Positions 6,697-12,466 of a stretch of 21,298 nucleotides of DNA are shown here, piece by piece; the first letter of the stretch is position 1, and each line of letters begins with the position of its first letter. This stretch comes from a virus: the IMG/VR virus record IMGVR_UViG_3300027852_000189, positions 1 through 21,298 of that record; one strand, 5' to 3'. Below the pieces are notes generated by a model. The model had not been told where the DNA came from. It was given only the letters and a program-made list of their open reading frames with translations, and did no database searches. Both the position numbers and the translations under genes were made by a program.

Positions 6697-7107
6697 CTAG
6701 GAAGAGCGGGCCGGTTTTTCGTGATCAGTGGCCGGTGGCCAGTGTGCGCTGATCGCGCCGATGTGTTCGTTCACGCGATAGGCTGCGCGGGCGTTAGCGA
6801 TTTCTTCGCCGTGGTTGCGCGGAGTGGGGAATGGCGCGGGGGCGTCGTCTTGTGCCGGTTTAGCGACGGCGGTTGCGGCTTTGATCCAGTTGCGGATAGC
6901 CTCGTCTTCGGTCCAGCCGTAGGCGTTGACCTGATGCACGCTGACCTCGATCATGTGGCTTGTCAGGCCGTTTTTGCTGGGGCGGATATGGCTGCCGCCG
7001 TTGGCGAGAACTTCACTGGCGAAGTGGTCCTGTCGTCCGGCAGGGCCGAGTAATTCGAGGTCGAGCAGGAAATCGCGCAGGTTTGTGTTGTCAGGTGTTT
7101 TGGTCAC
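6697..7107 (-). CDS. Hypothetical early phage protein (GTG start)
   Basis: This 136-aa protein begins with GTG at 7107, which overlaps the upstream TGA (GTGA) and has AGGA 8 nt before it. The open frame extends 58 codons further upstream, but those overlap the preceding gene in another frame and are Pro/Arg-rich shadow sequence. Visible parts are NLRDFLLDLELLGPAG, then HMIEVSVHQVNAYGWTEDEA and IRNWIKAATAVA (a helix-turn-strand layout), and a low-complexity Ala/Pro linker before a final helix. No family is recognised. Confidence 0.72.
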   Translation of the reverse strand: MTKTPDNTNLRDFLLDLELLGPAGRQDHFASEVLANGGSHIRPSKNGLTSHMIEVSVHQVNAYGWTEDEAIRNWIKAATAVAKPAQDDAPAPFPTPRNHGEEIANARAAYRVNEHIGAISAHWPPATDHEKPARSS

Positions 7108-7319
7108 AGCAATGTTTCCTGCGTTGCATCGCCGGGGCGATAGATTTCGATGGCTTCGAGCACCAGAAACGGGTGGCCGTTCTGGCGGGCAAGGCTGGCC
7201 GCCGCCGTTGCTGCGTCGCCGTGGTGGCTGTAGCGGGTGCGCGGTTCGGTCTTGGCGTGCGGGCCGGTCGGGTGGCGGCACACCATCCAGAACCGTGCGA
7301 CTGGAGGTAGGGCCGTCAT
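7104..7319 (-). CDS. Small hypothetical phage protein
   Basis: This 71-aa protein begins MTALPPVARFWMVCRHP. The arrangement W-x-V-x-R, then TEPRTRYSHHGDAATAAASL, then ARQNGHPFLVLEAIE recalls a recurring small prophage protein with a beta strand, a helix and a strand; no function is known. The start overlaps the ACP-like stop (ATGA at 7319-7316) and the end overlaps the next start (GTGA), so it lies in a translationally coupled chain. Ribosome-site-like GGAGG-type purines are not obvious, which fits coupling. Confidence 0.75.
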   Translation of the reverse strand: MTALPPVARFWMVCRHPTGPHAKTEPRTRYSHHGDAATAAASLARQNGHPFLVLEAIEIYRPGDATQETLL

Positions 7320-7564
7320 AGCGTTGCCAGTGCGCCGGTCGCGGCGTTCACCAGACGCTCAAGATCGCGAGGCGTGTGCGCGGATTCAAATTGGTCGTCG
7401 CTGATTTCGACGCCGAATTCATCCTCTATGGTGATGACGATTTCGATTGCGCCGAAGTCGTCAATCTGCAGATCGCGGGCAAGGACGGCGTCTGGTGTTA
7501 CGTCTGCCTTGGGGTGGCCGCTGATGTCGGCAATGATGCCGGTGATCTTGTCAAGTACGCTCAT
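7316..7564 (-). CDS. Acyl-carrier-protein-like protein lacking the phosphopantetheine serine
   Basis: This 82-aa protein aligns by eye over its whole length with acyl carrier proteins: a first helix (VLDKITGIIADIS), a loop (ADVTPDAVLARDL), a second helix entered through QIDDFGAIEIVITIEDEF, the conserved GVEISDD segment, and a last helix (TPRDLERLVNAA). Canonical ACPs have D-S-L at the start of the second helix, where Ser carries 4'-phosphopantetheine. Here the same place reads D35-D36-F37 (codons GAC GAC TTC), so the protein should not be able to carry an acyl group. The ATG at 7564 overlaps the upstream TGA (TGATG). It may act as a protein-protein interaction module, for example a decoy for host ACP partners. 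Function is inference. Confidence 0.85.
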   Translation of the reverse strand: MSVLDKITGIIADISGHPKADVTPDAVLARDLQIDDFGAIEIVITIEDEFGVEISDDQFESAHTPRDLERLVNAATGALATL

Positions 7565-7743
7565 CAAGCCACCTGCGGTTGGCTTGCAGGGCGGCGGATG
7601 GCGTGCAGGGTGCTTTGGCGCACGGTCTGGCCGCGTTCGGCCTTGAGCGTGGCCCAGGCGATCAGGCGCAGCATCGGACTGTGCGAAGCTGACGGGTTGG
7701 CGACCAAGGCGCGGGCGGTTGGGTGCTTTTCGGGCTGTTTCAT
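7564..7743 (-). CDS. 59-aa hypothetical protein, first gene of left operon
   Basis: ATG at 7743 follows a good GGAGG at 6-nt spacing and opens a 59-aa basic protein starting MKQPEKHPTARALVANPSAS, with a helical centre (MLRLIAWATLKAERG) and a C-terminal part rich in Arg, Gln and Ala. Its TGA overlaps the ATG of the ACP-like gene (TGATG), which argues strongly that it is a real coupled gene. It is the promoter-proximal gene of the left operon. No family is recognised. Confidence 0.7.
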   Translation of the reverse strand: MKQPEKHPTARALVANPSASHSPMLRLIAWATLKAERGQTVRQSTLHAIRRPASQPQVA

Positions 7744-7765
7744 CTTCGCCTCCAGTGTATCTACT

Positions 7766-7825
7766 GTTTGCGAAGTTAGCGGTTAGCGAATGTTACTGTC
7801 AAGTGTAAACTTAGCTGTTAGCGAA
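7766..7825. promoter_or_regulatory. Operator-like repeats before the left operon
   Basis: The plus strand reads GTTTGCGAA (7766-7774), GTTAGCGGT (7775-7783), GTTAGCGAA (7782-7790) and GTTAGCGAA (7817-7825). These near-identical 9-mers, in the same direction, surround the candidate promoter. The same GCGAA/TTCGC core recurs in the repressor/Cro interval, so they are likely repressor or Cro binding half-sites. The rest of the non-coding interval (7744-7908) shows nothing else clear. Confidence 0.55.
7773..7802 (-). promoter_or_regulatory. Candidate promoter of the left early operon
   Basis: On the minus strand TTGACA (7802-7797) is a consensus -35, followed after 18 nt by TAACTT (7778-7773) as a weak -10. 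It lies 30-60 bp before the ATG at 7743. The TTCGCTAAC operator-like boxes overlap both hexamers, which fits repression by the prophage CI protein. Confidence 0.5.
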
Positions 7826-7908
7826 CTTTCGTCAGCACAGCAATCCTGCCTTGAGGCCGGCGCACGCATCCGGCACCCTTGGGGTGGATTTAGCGCGTGG
7901 GGGTTGTG

Positions 7909-8271
7909 ATGATTTGGGTGTTCTGGATTGGCGCGGCTGTCGTGACTGGGCTGGCAGCGCAAGCGCGGGGGCGCAGCTTTTTTGGCTGGCTGATGCTTGG
8001 CTTTCTGTTCAGCGTTTTCGCGTTGATCGCCGTGCTGGTTATGGCGCCGGTTGGCGCGGGCGGGCGGGACGCTGGCGGATCGTTGTCGCCCGACCGGATC
8101 CGCCGCGAGCCTGTGCGAAAGCCCGCCGCCCCCAGTCAAGCCGTCGCTGACAACTATCGCGGCTACGAGATTGTGACGCGTTCGGGTCGCGTCACGTGCC
8201 GGGGTGTTGCGTTTGTTTCCGCAGAAGCTGCGCGAGCTTGGGTCGATGCGCAGCTTGGCGGGCATTGCTGA
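7909..8271 (+). CDS. Small inner-membrane prophage protein
   Basis: This 120-aa protein starts MIWVFWIGAAVVTGLAAQAR, one hydrophobic helix. It is followed by a short basic stretch and a second helix (WLMLGFLFSVFALIAVLV), an Arg/Pro-rich linker (about 60-80) and a soluble C-terminal domain (YRGYEIVTRSGRVTCRGVAF and a final Ala-rich helix). It is therefore a two-pass membrane protein. GTG codons at 7897 and 7906 are alternative starts; the ATG at 7909 has a G-rich site before it. It stands alone between two operator regions, beside the repressor, in a place where lysogenic-conversion or superinfection-exclusion genes are often found. That role is only a possibility. Confidence 0.75.
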   Translation: MIWVFWIGAAVVTGLAAQARGRSFFGWLMLGFLFSVFALIAVLVMAPVGAGGRDAGGSLSPDRIRREPVRKPAAPSQAVADNYRGYEIVTRSGRVTCRGVAFVSAEAARAWVDAQLGGHC

Positions 8272-8288
8272 TTTTAGAGAAAATCGGC
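8267..8288. terminator. Shared hairpin at convergent gene ends
   Basis: A 9-bp stem (8267-8275 with 8280-8288, one G-U pair) with the 4-nt loop AGAG spans the stop codons of the membrane protein (TGA 8269-8271) and the repressor (TAA 8276-8274). It is AT-rich inside and lacks a following T-run in either direction, so it is a possible weak bidirectional terminator or 3'-end stabiliser. Confidence 0.45.
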
Positions 8289-8864
8289 CCTCAACACACC
8301 AATAACCTTGCCTAGTATGGCCGCGCTACCGTTCGCGGGGTCCAGCCTGTCAATTGCGGGCCCGGAGACAAGCCACGGGTCGAGCCATCGCCGCAAGTGC
8401 GTTCTGGCGGTGCCGTCCGCATCGAGAATAGTGCAGATGACAATGTCATCCAGCGCGATCTTGCCGTTCATTTCGATCAACACTTTGTCGCCTGCCAGCA
8501 AGCCAAGGTCGGGTTGCGCAGCGTTGGTGGTGAACATCTGCACGTGGCGCCCGTTTCTGGCGCTGATTGCGAGAATCGTTTCTGCGTCTGATCGTGGCTT
8601 TGGTTGAAAGGGTGTAGCGCCCGACTCGGCCAGCGCAAAGTCTTGGGCGGTTTTGTTCTGCGCGGTACTGATCTCTGTGGCGCCGTAAATCTCGCCCGGT
8701 GTCACGCCAAGCGCCTCGACAATCAGCGCCAGCGTTTCCATGGATGGTTGTTTTTTTTGCGAAATAATCTCGCTTACAAAGCCTGCGCTGACCCCGATGC
8801 GAGCCGCAAGCGCAGCCTGCGTCACGCCCTGGCGTTTGAGAATCGGTCCTAGGTTCAGTTTCAT
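8274..8864 (-). CDS. CI-like prophage repressor with degenerate S24 domain
   Basis: This 196-aa protein should bind the operators and keep the lytic genes off. Residues 5-60 are an XRE/HTH_3 domain (VTQAALAARIGVSAGFVSEI is helices 2-3). Residues 105-195 have the LexA/S24 peptidase-like fold, recognised by LAGDKVLIEMNG and DDIVICTI. In active S24 proteins a G-D-S-M Ser precedes the GD-x-V strand and a Lys sits in the later T-x-K-R strand. Here the places read TTNAAQPDLG and ARTHLRRW, with no Ser or Lys, so self-cleavage after DNA damage seems unlikely. It diverges from the Cro-like gene, and no clear Shine-Dalgarno precedes the ATG. Confidence 0.88.
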   Translation of the reverse strand: MKLNLGPILKRQGVTQAALAARIGVSAGFVSEIISQKKQPSMETLALIVEALGVTPGEIYGATEISTAQNKTAQDFALAESGATPFQPKPRSDAETILAISARNGRHVQMFTTNAAQPDLGLLAGDKVLIEMNGKIALDDIVICTILDADGTARTHLRRWLDPWLVSGPAIDRLDPANGSAAILGKVIGVLRADFL

Positions 8865-8917
8865 CGTGGCACACTGTCACGCGGGGATCCTTGCCGCGAT
8901 AAGCTGAAAGAGAATAC

Positions 8918-8959
8918 TTCGCGGATGGCTAATGTTTCGCTTGACGCGAATAAGTTCGC
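8918..8959. promoter_or_regulatory. Operator cluster between repressor and Cro-like gene
   Basis: Four TTCGC/GCGAA half-sites occur in 42 bp: TTCGC 8918-8922, TTCGC 8936-8940, GCGAA 8946-8950 and TTCGC 8955-8959. The middle two form an inverted repeat with the 5-nt spacer TTGAC. A possible -35, TTGACG (8941-8946), for the rightward transcript lies inside that palindrome. No good -10 can be named. The layout matches a lambda-type oR region. Confidence 0.55.
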
Positions 8960-8977
8960 TGTGCGAGAAGTTGGGCT

Positions 8978-9208
8978 ATGTTGGCAGAAATTATCAAGCA
9001 GAGCGGTAAGCCGCGCAAAGACTGGGCCGCTGCCTTGGGTATCTCGGCACCGTATCTTTCTGACATTCTGAACGGGAACCGTTTGCCGTCGTTGGCGTTG
9101 GCAGCGAGAATCGAACGTCAAACCGACGGCGCGGTTCTTGCGGTCTCGTGGGTTTACGAGCCAGCCGCCGATGATGGGCAGGCTGATAGCGCGGTGGATG
9201 CGGCATGA
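8978..9208 (+). CDS. Cro-like HTH transcription regulator
   Basis: This 76-aa protein is little more than an XRE-type helix-turn-helix (residues 2-50: KPRKDWAAALGISAPYLSDI forms helices 2-3, followed by LNGNRLPS). It is followed by a short acidic tail. It is the first gene rightward of the repressor and is transcribed away from it, the position of Cro. It probably competes for the TTCGC/GCGAA operators just upstream. The ribosome site is weak. Confidence 0.85.
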   Translation: MLAEIIKQSGKPRKDWAAALGISAPYLSDILNGNRLPSLALAARIERQTDGAVLAVSWVYEPAADDGQADSAVDAA

Positions 9209-9268
9209 TTGTTTCATCCCCCGACTTGCGCACGGTTTTTCCGGTTTTCCAAGGAAACGAGGTTTCGC

Positions 9269-9709
9269 ATGGCTGATCCGGTAGTTCGGGGCATTTTTGA
9301 CGGTTTGGTGCGCCGCGCGGGTGGCGTTGATGCTGCCGCTGCGGTGCTCGAGGCGCGGTATGGTGTGGGATCGAAGGGCACGGTTTCCAAGATGTGCTCG
9401 GGCCAATTGGCGGTGTCGATCGATGCTGCGGTGGCGCTTGAGGATTTCGTGGGTGCGTTCCCGTTGACCTGCCGTCTGTTCGAGCGCGCCGGTCGCGAGG
9501 GAGTGCGCGAGGGAAGCCTGCGCGATCTGGCGGCGCAAAGCACGGTGACCTGCGGGCAGGCACATGCCGCGTTGATCCGGGCGTTTTCGCATCTCAGCCC
9601 TGGTGGCGAGGCGGTGACGCCGGGCGAGCGGACCGAGGTGATTGCGGAAATGCGGGCGGCGCGTGAGGTGTTGGAGCACATAATTGGGCTGGCGGAGGCG
9701 GGGTTGTGA
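9269..9709 (+). CDS. Probable phage DNA-binding regulator (CII-like position)
   Basis: This 146-aa protein starts at ATG 9269 with GAGG upstream; a TTG start 60 bp earlier is possible but has no such site. The N-terminal half (residues 1-70) reads as helical, with KGTVSKMCSGQLAVSIDAAV resembling a helix-turn-helix recognition unit. The C-terminal half is helical with a long final helix (ERTEVIAEMRAAREVLEHII), suitable for oligomerisation. Position directly after Cro and similarity of layout suggest a CII-type activator or other early regulator, but the family is not certain. Confidence 0.7.
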   Translation: MADPVVRGIFDGLVRRAGGVDAAAAVLEARYGVGSKGTVSKMCSGQLAVSIDAAVALEDFVGAFPLTCRLFERAGREGVREGSLRDLAAQSTVTCGQAHAALIRAFSHLSPGGEAVTPGERTEVIAEMRAAREVLEHIIGLAEAGL

Positions 9710-9879
9710 TGGCGGTTTTGTTGCACGCGCTGGCGTTTGTGTTGTGGTGCGTTGCGCTGTTCTTCGCAATGGTTGCCGGCGGGTTCCGCGAGGCGCGTAG
9801 ATTAACCGCCGGGCGGCAGGGTTTGGCGTTTAGTGCGGTGCTGGCGCTGATGGCGTTCACCTTGCAGGTGATCGCATGA
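9709..9879 (+). CDS. 56-aa two-helix membrane protein
   Basis: The TGA of the upstream gene overlaps this ATG (TGATG), and its own TGA overlaps the next ATG (ATGA at 9876). The 56-aa product has a first hydrophobic helix (LLHALAFVLWCVALFFAMVA), a short Arg-rich loop (REARRLTAGRQG) and a second helix (LAFSAVLALMAFTLQVIA). The overlaps at both ends and the clear hairpin-membrane layout make it a likely real gene. Function unknown; the small size could fit a toxin-like or membrane-regulatory peptide, but nothing proves it. Confidence 0.7.
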   Translation: MAVLLHALAFVLWCVALFFAMVAGGFREARRLTAGRQGLAFSAVLALMAFTLQVIA

Positions 9880-10436
9880 CTGTGTTGGGCGAGCGGCGCG
9901 TGATTTCCGGCCCTAAAATCTTGTGTGTGGGTGGTGGTTACTTCGATTTCGAGAACCCCGAAGCATCTGAGTTCACGATTCAAGACGTTGCACACGCGTT
10001 GTCGCAGATATGTCGCTTCACCGGGCAGGCACATCGGTTCTATTCGGTGGCAGAGCATTCGGTGTGGTGCAGTCTGGTGGTGCCATCCGAGTTCGCCCTG
10101 GCCGCGCTTTTGCATGACGCTGCCGAGGCGTTTATCGGTGATGTGTCCAGCCCGCTCAAAGGGCTGCTGCCCGATTACAAGCGTATCGAGGCGCGGGTGG
10201 AAGCGGCGGTGTTGGGTCGTTTCGGTTTGTCGCGGCCCTTGCCGTTCCCTGTCAAGCTGGCCGATCTGTACATGCTCAAAGTCGAGCAGGCGCAGGTCAT
10301 GTGCAATGATGATGATTGGCCTGCGGTCCGTTCAATTGCGGGGCCACCATTGACCGTTGAATTCTGGTCGCCGGATGAAGCCCGTGCGCGGTTTCTGAGT
10401 CGGTTTGAGGCGCTGATGACCGGCAGCGACACATGA
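9876..10436 (+). CDS. HD-domain phosphohydrolase (YfbR-like 5'-nucleotidase)
   Basis: This 186-aa protein has the metal-binding HD signature: His61 in SVAEHSVWCS, His80-Asp81 in LLHDAAEAFIGD and Asp130 in VKLADLYML. Spacing matches the YfbR-type 5'-deoxynucleotidases, which dephosphorylate deoxynucleoside monophosphates. Prophage versions probably adjust nucleotide pools for replication or changed DNA bases. The substrate is inferred from the family. Length is close to the family norm. It overlaps both neighbours by ATGA junctions and directly precedes a DNA methyltransferase. Confidence 0.85.
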   Translation: MTVLGERRVISGPKILCVGGGYFDFENPEASEFTIQDVAHALSQICRFTGQAHRFYSVAEHSVWCSLVVPSEFALAALLHDAAEAFIGDVSSPLKGLLPDYKRIEARVEAAVLGRFGLSRPLPFPVKLADLYMLKVEQAQVMCNDDDWPAVRSIAGPPLTVEFWSPDEARARFLSRFEALMTGSDT

Positions 10437-11173
10437 CCGGCATCCAGCGCGACATCACCATCGGCGATTGCCGTCTAATTCTGGGCGATTGCCGCGATGT
10501 GTTGCCCGGCCTGCGCGGTGTCGCCGACATGCTGTTTTGCGACGTGGCCTATGCGCTGACGTCGGGTGGTTGTGCCAATCAGTCCATGGGCGGGATTTTT
10601 ACCAATGGCGTTTATGACAACAAGGGTCTGCTGATGGACGTTCCGCCGTGGGAGGATCTTGGCGGGCCGTTCTTTCGCGCGTGCAAGGCTGATGCCGACG
10701 CTTACATCATGGCCAATGACAAGAACCTGTTTCGCGCGGGGCGGGCATTCGAGGGTGCGGGCTGGCGGTTTCACAACCTGCTGGTCTGGGACAAGATCCG
10801 CGCCACCCGCAACCGTTGGTACATGAAAAACCTCGAATTCACGATCTACCTGTGGAAGGGCCGCGCCCGCCCGCAGGGCATCAATGACTGCGGGTCAAAA
10901 CAATCGTTCGCCCTGAACGCGCCACGCGAAACCAAGCACCCGACCGAAAAGCCGGTCGCGTTGGTCGAGCATTATGTCCTCAATTCCACGCAGCCCGGCG
11001 ACCTCGTGCTTGATCCGATGATGGGGTCGGGCACGGCCCTGGTTGCAGCAGCGCGGAACGGACGCAAGGCCATCGGCGTTGAAAGTGACCCGCACTGGTT
11101 CGACGTCGCCGCCGCGCGAGTTCGGGGCGAGTACGCCCGAATTGCAAACGACAGCAAAGGAATTTGGGCATGA
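10433..11173 (+). CDS. Beta-class DNA methyltransferase (N6-adenine or N4-cytosine)
   Basis: This 246-aa protein follows the beta-class order: motif IV first, then the recognition region, then motif X (KHPTEKPVALVEHYV, 168-182) and motif I (LDPMMGSGTALVA). RNRWYMKNLEFTIYLWKG and NDCGSKQ are typical of a phage adenine-methyltransferase subgroup. Motif IV, normally D/N/S-P-P-Y/W/F, reads D-V-A-Y (residues 38-41, codons GAC GTG GCC TAT), which would change the loop that holds the target base. It may have weak activity or altered specificity. ATGA overlaps occur at both ends. No restriction partner is next to it. Confidence 0.88.
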   Translation: MTGIQRDITIGDCRLILGDCRDVLPGLRGVADMLFCDVAYALTSGGCANQSMGGIFTNGVYDNKGLLMDVPPWEDLGGPFFRACKADADAYIMANDKNLFRAGRAFEGAGWRFHNLLVWDKIRATRNRWYMKNLEFTIYLWKGRARPQGINDCGSKQSFALNAPRETKHPTEKPVALVEHYVLNSTQPGDLVLDPMMGSGTALVAAARNGRKAIGVESDPHWFDVAAARVRGEYARIANDSKGIWA

Positions 11174-11988
11174 GCACAAGCCCCAAGCCAATAACCATTG
11201 ACGGTGTTGCGTACCGGTCAGTGTCGGCAGCGGCACGGGCGCATGGTGTTCCGGTGAGCACCCTGAACGCCCGCCTGTTGCGCAACCCTGACAAAAGTGG
11301 GGCGCAGGCATTGCGGGCTGACGTGCCCCGCACCTGCGCAGCGGCGACGATTGACGGCGTTACTTACCCGTCGCGGCGGGCGGCGGCGGATGCGTTGGGT
11401 ATTAGCCACAAGACCGTCGCGGCCCGCATAGCGCGGGAAATACCCGTGGACATGGTTTGCACCTTGCCTGCTGGGTTGGTGACCACGCTGGATGGGGTGA
11501 CGTACCGGTCGCGCATGGCGGCGGCGCGGGCACTGGGGATCACGCCTTCGGCGATCACGCACCGCGTCAAACGTGCTGCGCTGGTCGAGGTCAAAAGAAT
11601 GCGGGCTGACTTAGCAGAGCGGGCTGCCGCCGCCCCGCCACAGGCCGCGCCTTTGCCCAAAATCCGGCGTTTGGCTTTACCCCCTGCGGTCGTGCAGGAC
11701 GCGGGTGAGGCCTATCGGGCCAAGGCCGCGCAGTTGCTGGACCCGATTTTTCACCCGCACTGGTCACCAGCCGCTGACCACGCGCTGTTGCTGTCACGCA
11801 CGCCGGGTGCTGCGACAACCCGCTGCGCCGCGCTCGATGGTCGGCAGCGCACCGCATTGACCCAACGTTACCACCAGTTGCGGGTGATCCCGAACATTGT
11901 CGCGCTGCTCGAGGATTACGGCCTGTCGTCGCGGCCATACCCAAGCATCACGGAAATCGACACGCAAAAGGGCGGAGGTGCGGCATGA
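11170..11988 (+). CDS. Protein with three tandem NUMOD/HTH-like repeats
   Basis: This 272-aa protein contains three copies of a 30-residue unit at residues 8-37, 59-88 and 105-134. Each has the form T-I/L-D-G-V-x-Y-x-S then A-A-x-A-x-G then a final helix with A-R or H-R. This strand-turn-helix-helix pattern resembles the NUMOD1/IENR1 DNA-binding modules of homing nucleases, but no GIY-YIG or HNH catalytic part is present. Residues 165-272 form a separate helical domain of unknown type (PHWSPAADHALLLSRTPG, then LTQRYHQLRVIPNIVALLED). Start ATG 11170 overlaps the methyltransferase stop. A modular DNA-binding protein of the replication region is the best guess. Confidence 0.75.
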   Translation: MSTSPKPITIDGVAYRSVSAAARAHGVPVSTLNARLLRNPDKSGAQALRADVPRTCAAATIDGVTYPSRRAAADALGISHKTVAARIAREIPVDMVCTLPAGLVTTLDGVTYRSRMAAARALGITPSAITHRVKRAALVEVKRMRADLAERAAAAPPQAAPLPKIRRLALPPAVVQDAGEAYRAKAAQLLDPIFHPHWSPAADHALLLSRTPGAATTRCAALDGRQRTALTQRYHQLRVIPNIVALLEDYGLSSRPYPSITEIDTQKGGGAA

Positions 11989-12044
11989 TCGACCTTGCAC
12001 AAATTTGCCGCTGTGGCGCTATCTGGCGGGAGCGCGGGGCATGA
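11985..12044 (+). CDS. 19-codon coupled mini-ORF
   Basis: ATG at 11985 overlaps the upstream stop (ATGA), and the TGA at 12042-12044 overlaps the next ATG at 12041 (ATGA). The peptide is MIDLAQICRCGAIWRERGA, with a C-R-C motif. It bridges two genes without a gap, so it may serve translational coupling, or be the start of a gene lost by deletion. No function can be given. Confidence 0.4.
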   Translation: MIDLAQICRCGAIWRERGA

Positions 12045-12466
12045 GTGAACCGGCACCCCATCCCGACGATGCACTGGCGGTGCATTTAGGGGCGCGGCCC
12101 TTTGACGTGCCTGTTTTTGACGTGCCTGCGTTCTCGGACGTGGCGTGGTCCGAATTGGCCGCGCATCCGTTTGCGGCGTTCGGTCGCTGCCTCAATCCGG
12201 CGTGTTCGCAGTTGTTCACGCCGCCACGGTCGTGGTCGCGCTATTGCTGCGCTGCTTGCAGGCGGCTTGATGAGGCTGAGTTTCGCCGCATCGGCCACAA
12301 GGTTGCGCCCGCGCTTTTGGCGCACCGAATGGGAAAATACGAGCGTGTCGATCCCGCGCTGCGCAATCTGTCCGCCGCCGCCCGCCGATTCATCGGCGAC
12401 GTGCAAACGCAGTGGCTGGGCAGTCGCAACGCCAGAATTCTAACCGCAACAAGGGGTCAAGAATGA
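12041..12466 (+). CDS. Zinc-ribbon-like phage protein
   Basis: This 141-aa protein has a Cys set C50-x4-C55 and C69/C70-x2-C73 (CLNPACSQLF, YCCAACRR), which looks like a small zinc finger of the MYND/TRASH-like kind. An N-terminal acidic part holds a repeated FDVP (encoded by a 15-bp direct repeat at 12101-12128). The C-terminal part is helical (HRMGKYERVDPALRNLSAAA). ATGA overlaps link it to both neighbours. It is likely nucleic-acid binding, judged only from the Cys pattern and its place in the early replication region. The start at 11897 in the same frame was rejected because it lies inside the previous gene. Confidence 0.75.
   Translation: MSEPAPHPDDALAVHLGARPFDVPVFDVPAFSDVAWSELAAHPFAAFGRCLNPACSQLFTPPRSWSRYCCAACRRLDEAEFRRIGHKVAPALLAHRMGKYERVDPALRNLSAAARRFIGDVQTQWLGSRNARILTATRGQE
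12101..12128. repeat. 15-bp tandem direct repeat
   Basis: TTTGACGTGCCTG occurs at 12101-12113 and again at 12116-12128 (15-bp period). It encodes FDVP twice in the zinc-ribbon-like protein and probably arose by slippage. Confidence 0.8.

Noticed and set aside
7783-8265. 160-codon minus-strand frame
   Set aside because: Antisense of the two-helix membrane protein; it crosses the operator region and is basic low-complexity sequence.
9209-9268. TTG-started extension of the 146-aa regulator
   Set aside because: No ribosome site before the TTG; the ATG at 9269 has GAGG and gives a normal-looking start.
8861-9769. 302-codon minus-strand open frame
   Set aside because: It runs antisense over the Cro-like and following regulator genes and is Arg/His/Pro-rich low-complexity shadow.
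11191-11571. GIY-YIG or HNH homing endonuclease
   Set aside because: Only the NUMOD-like repeats are seen; no catalytic motif is present in the 272-aa protein.
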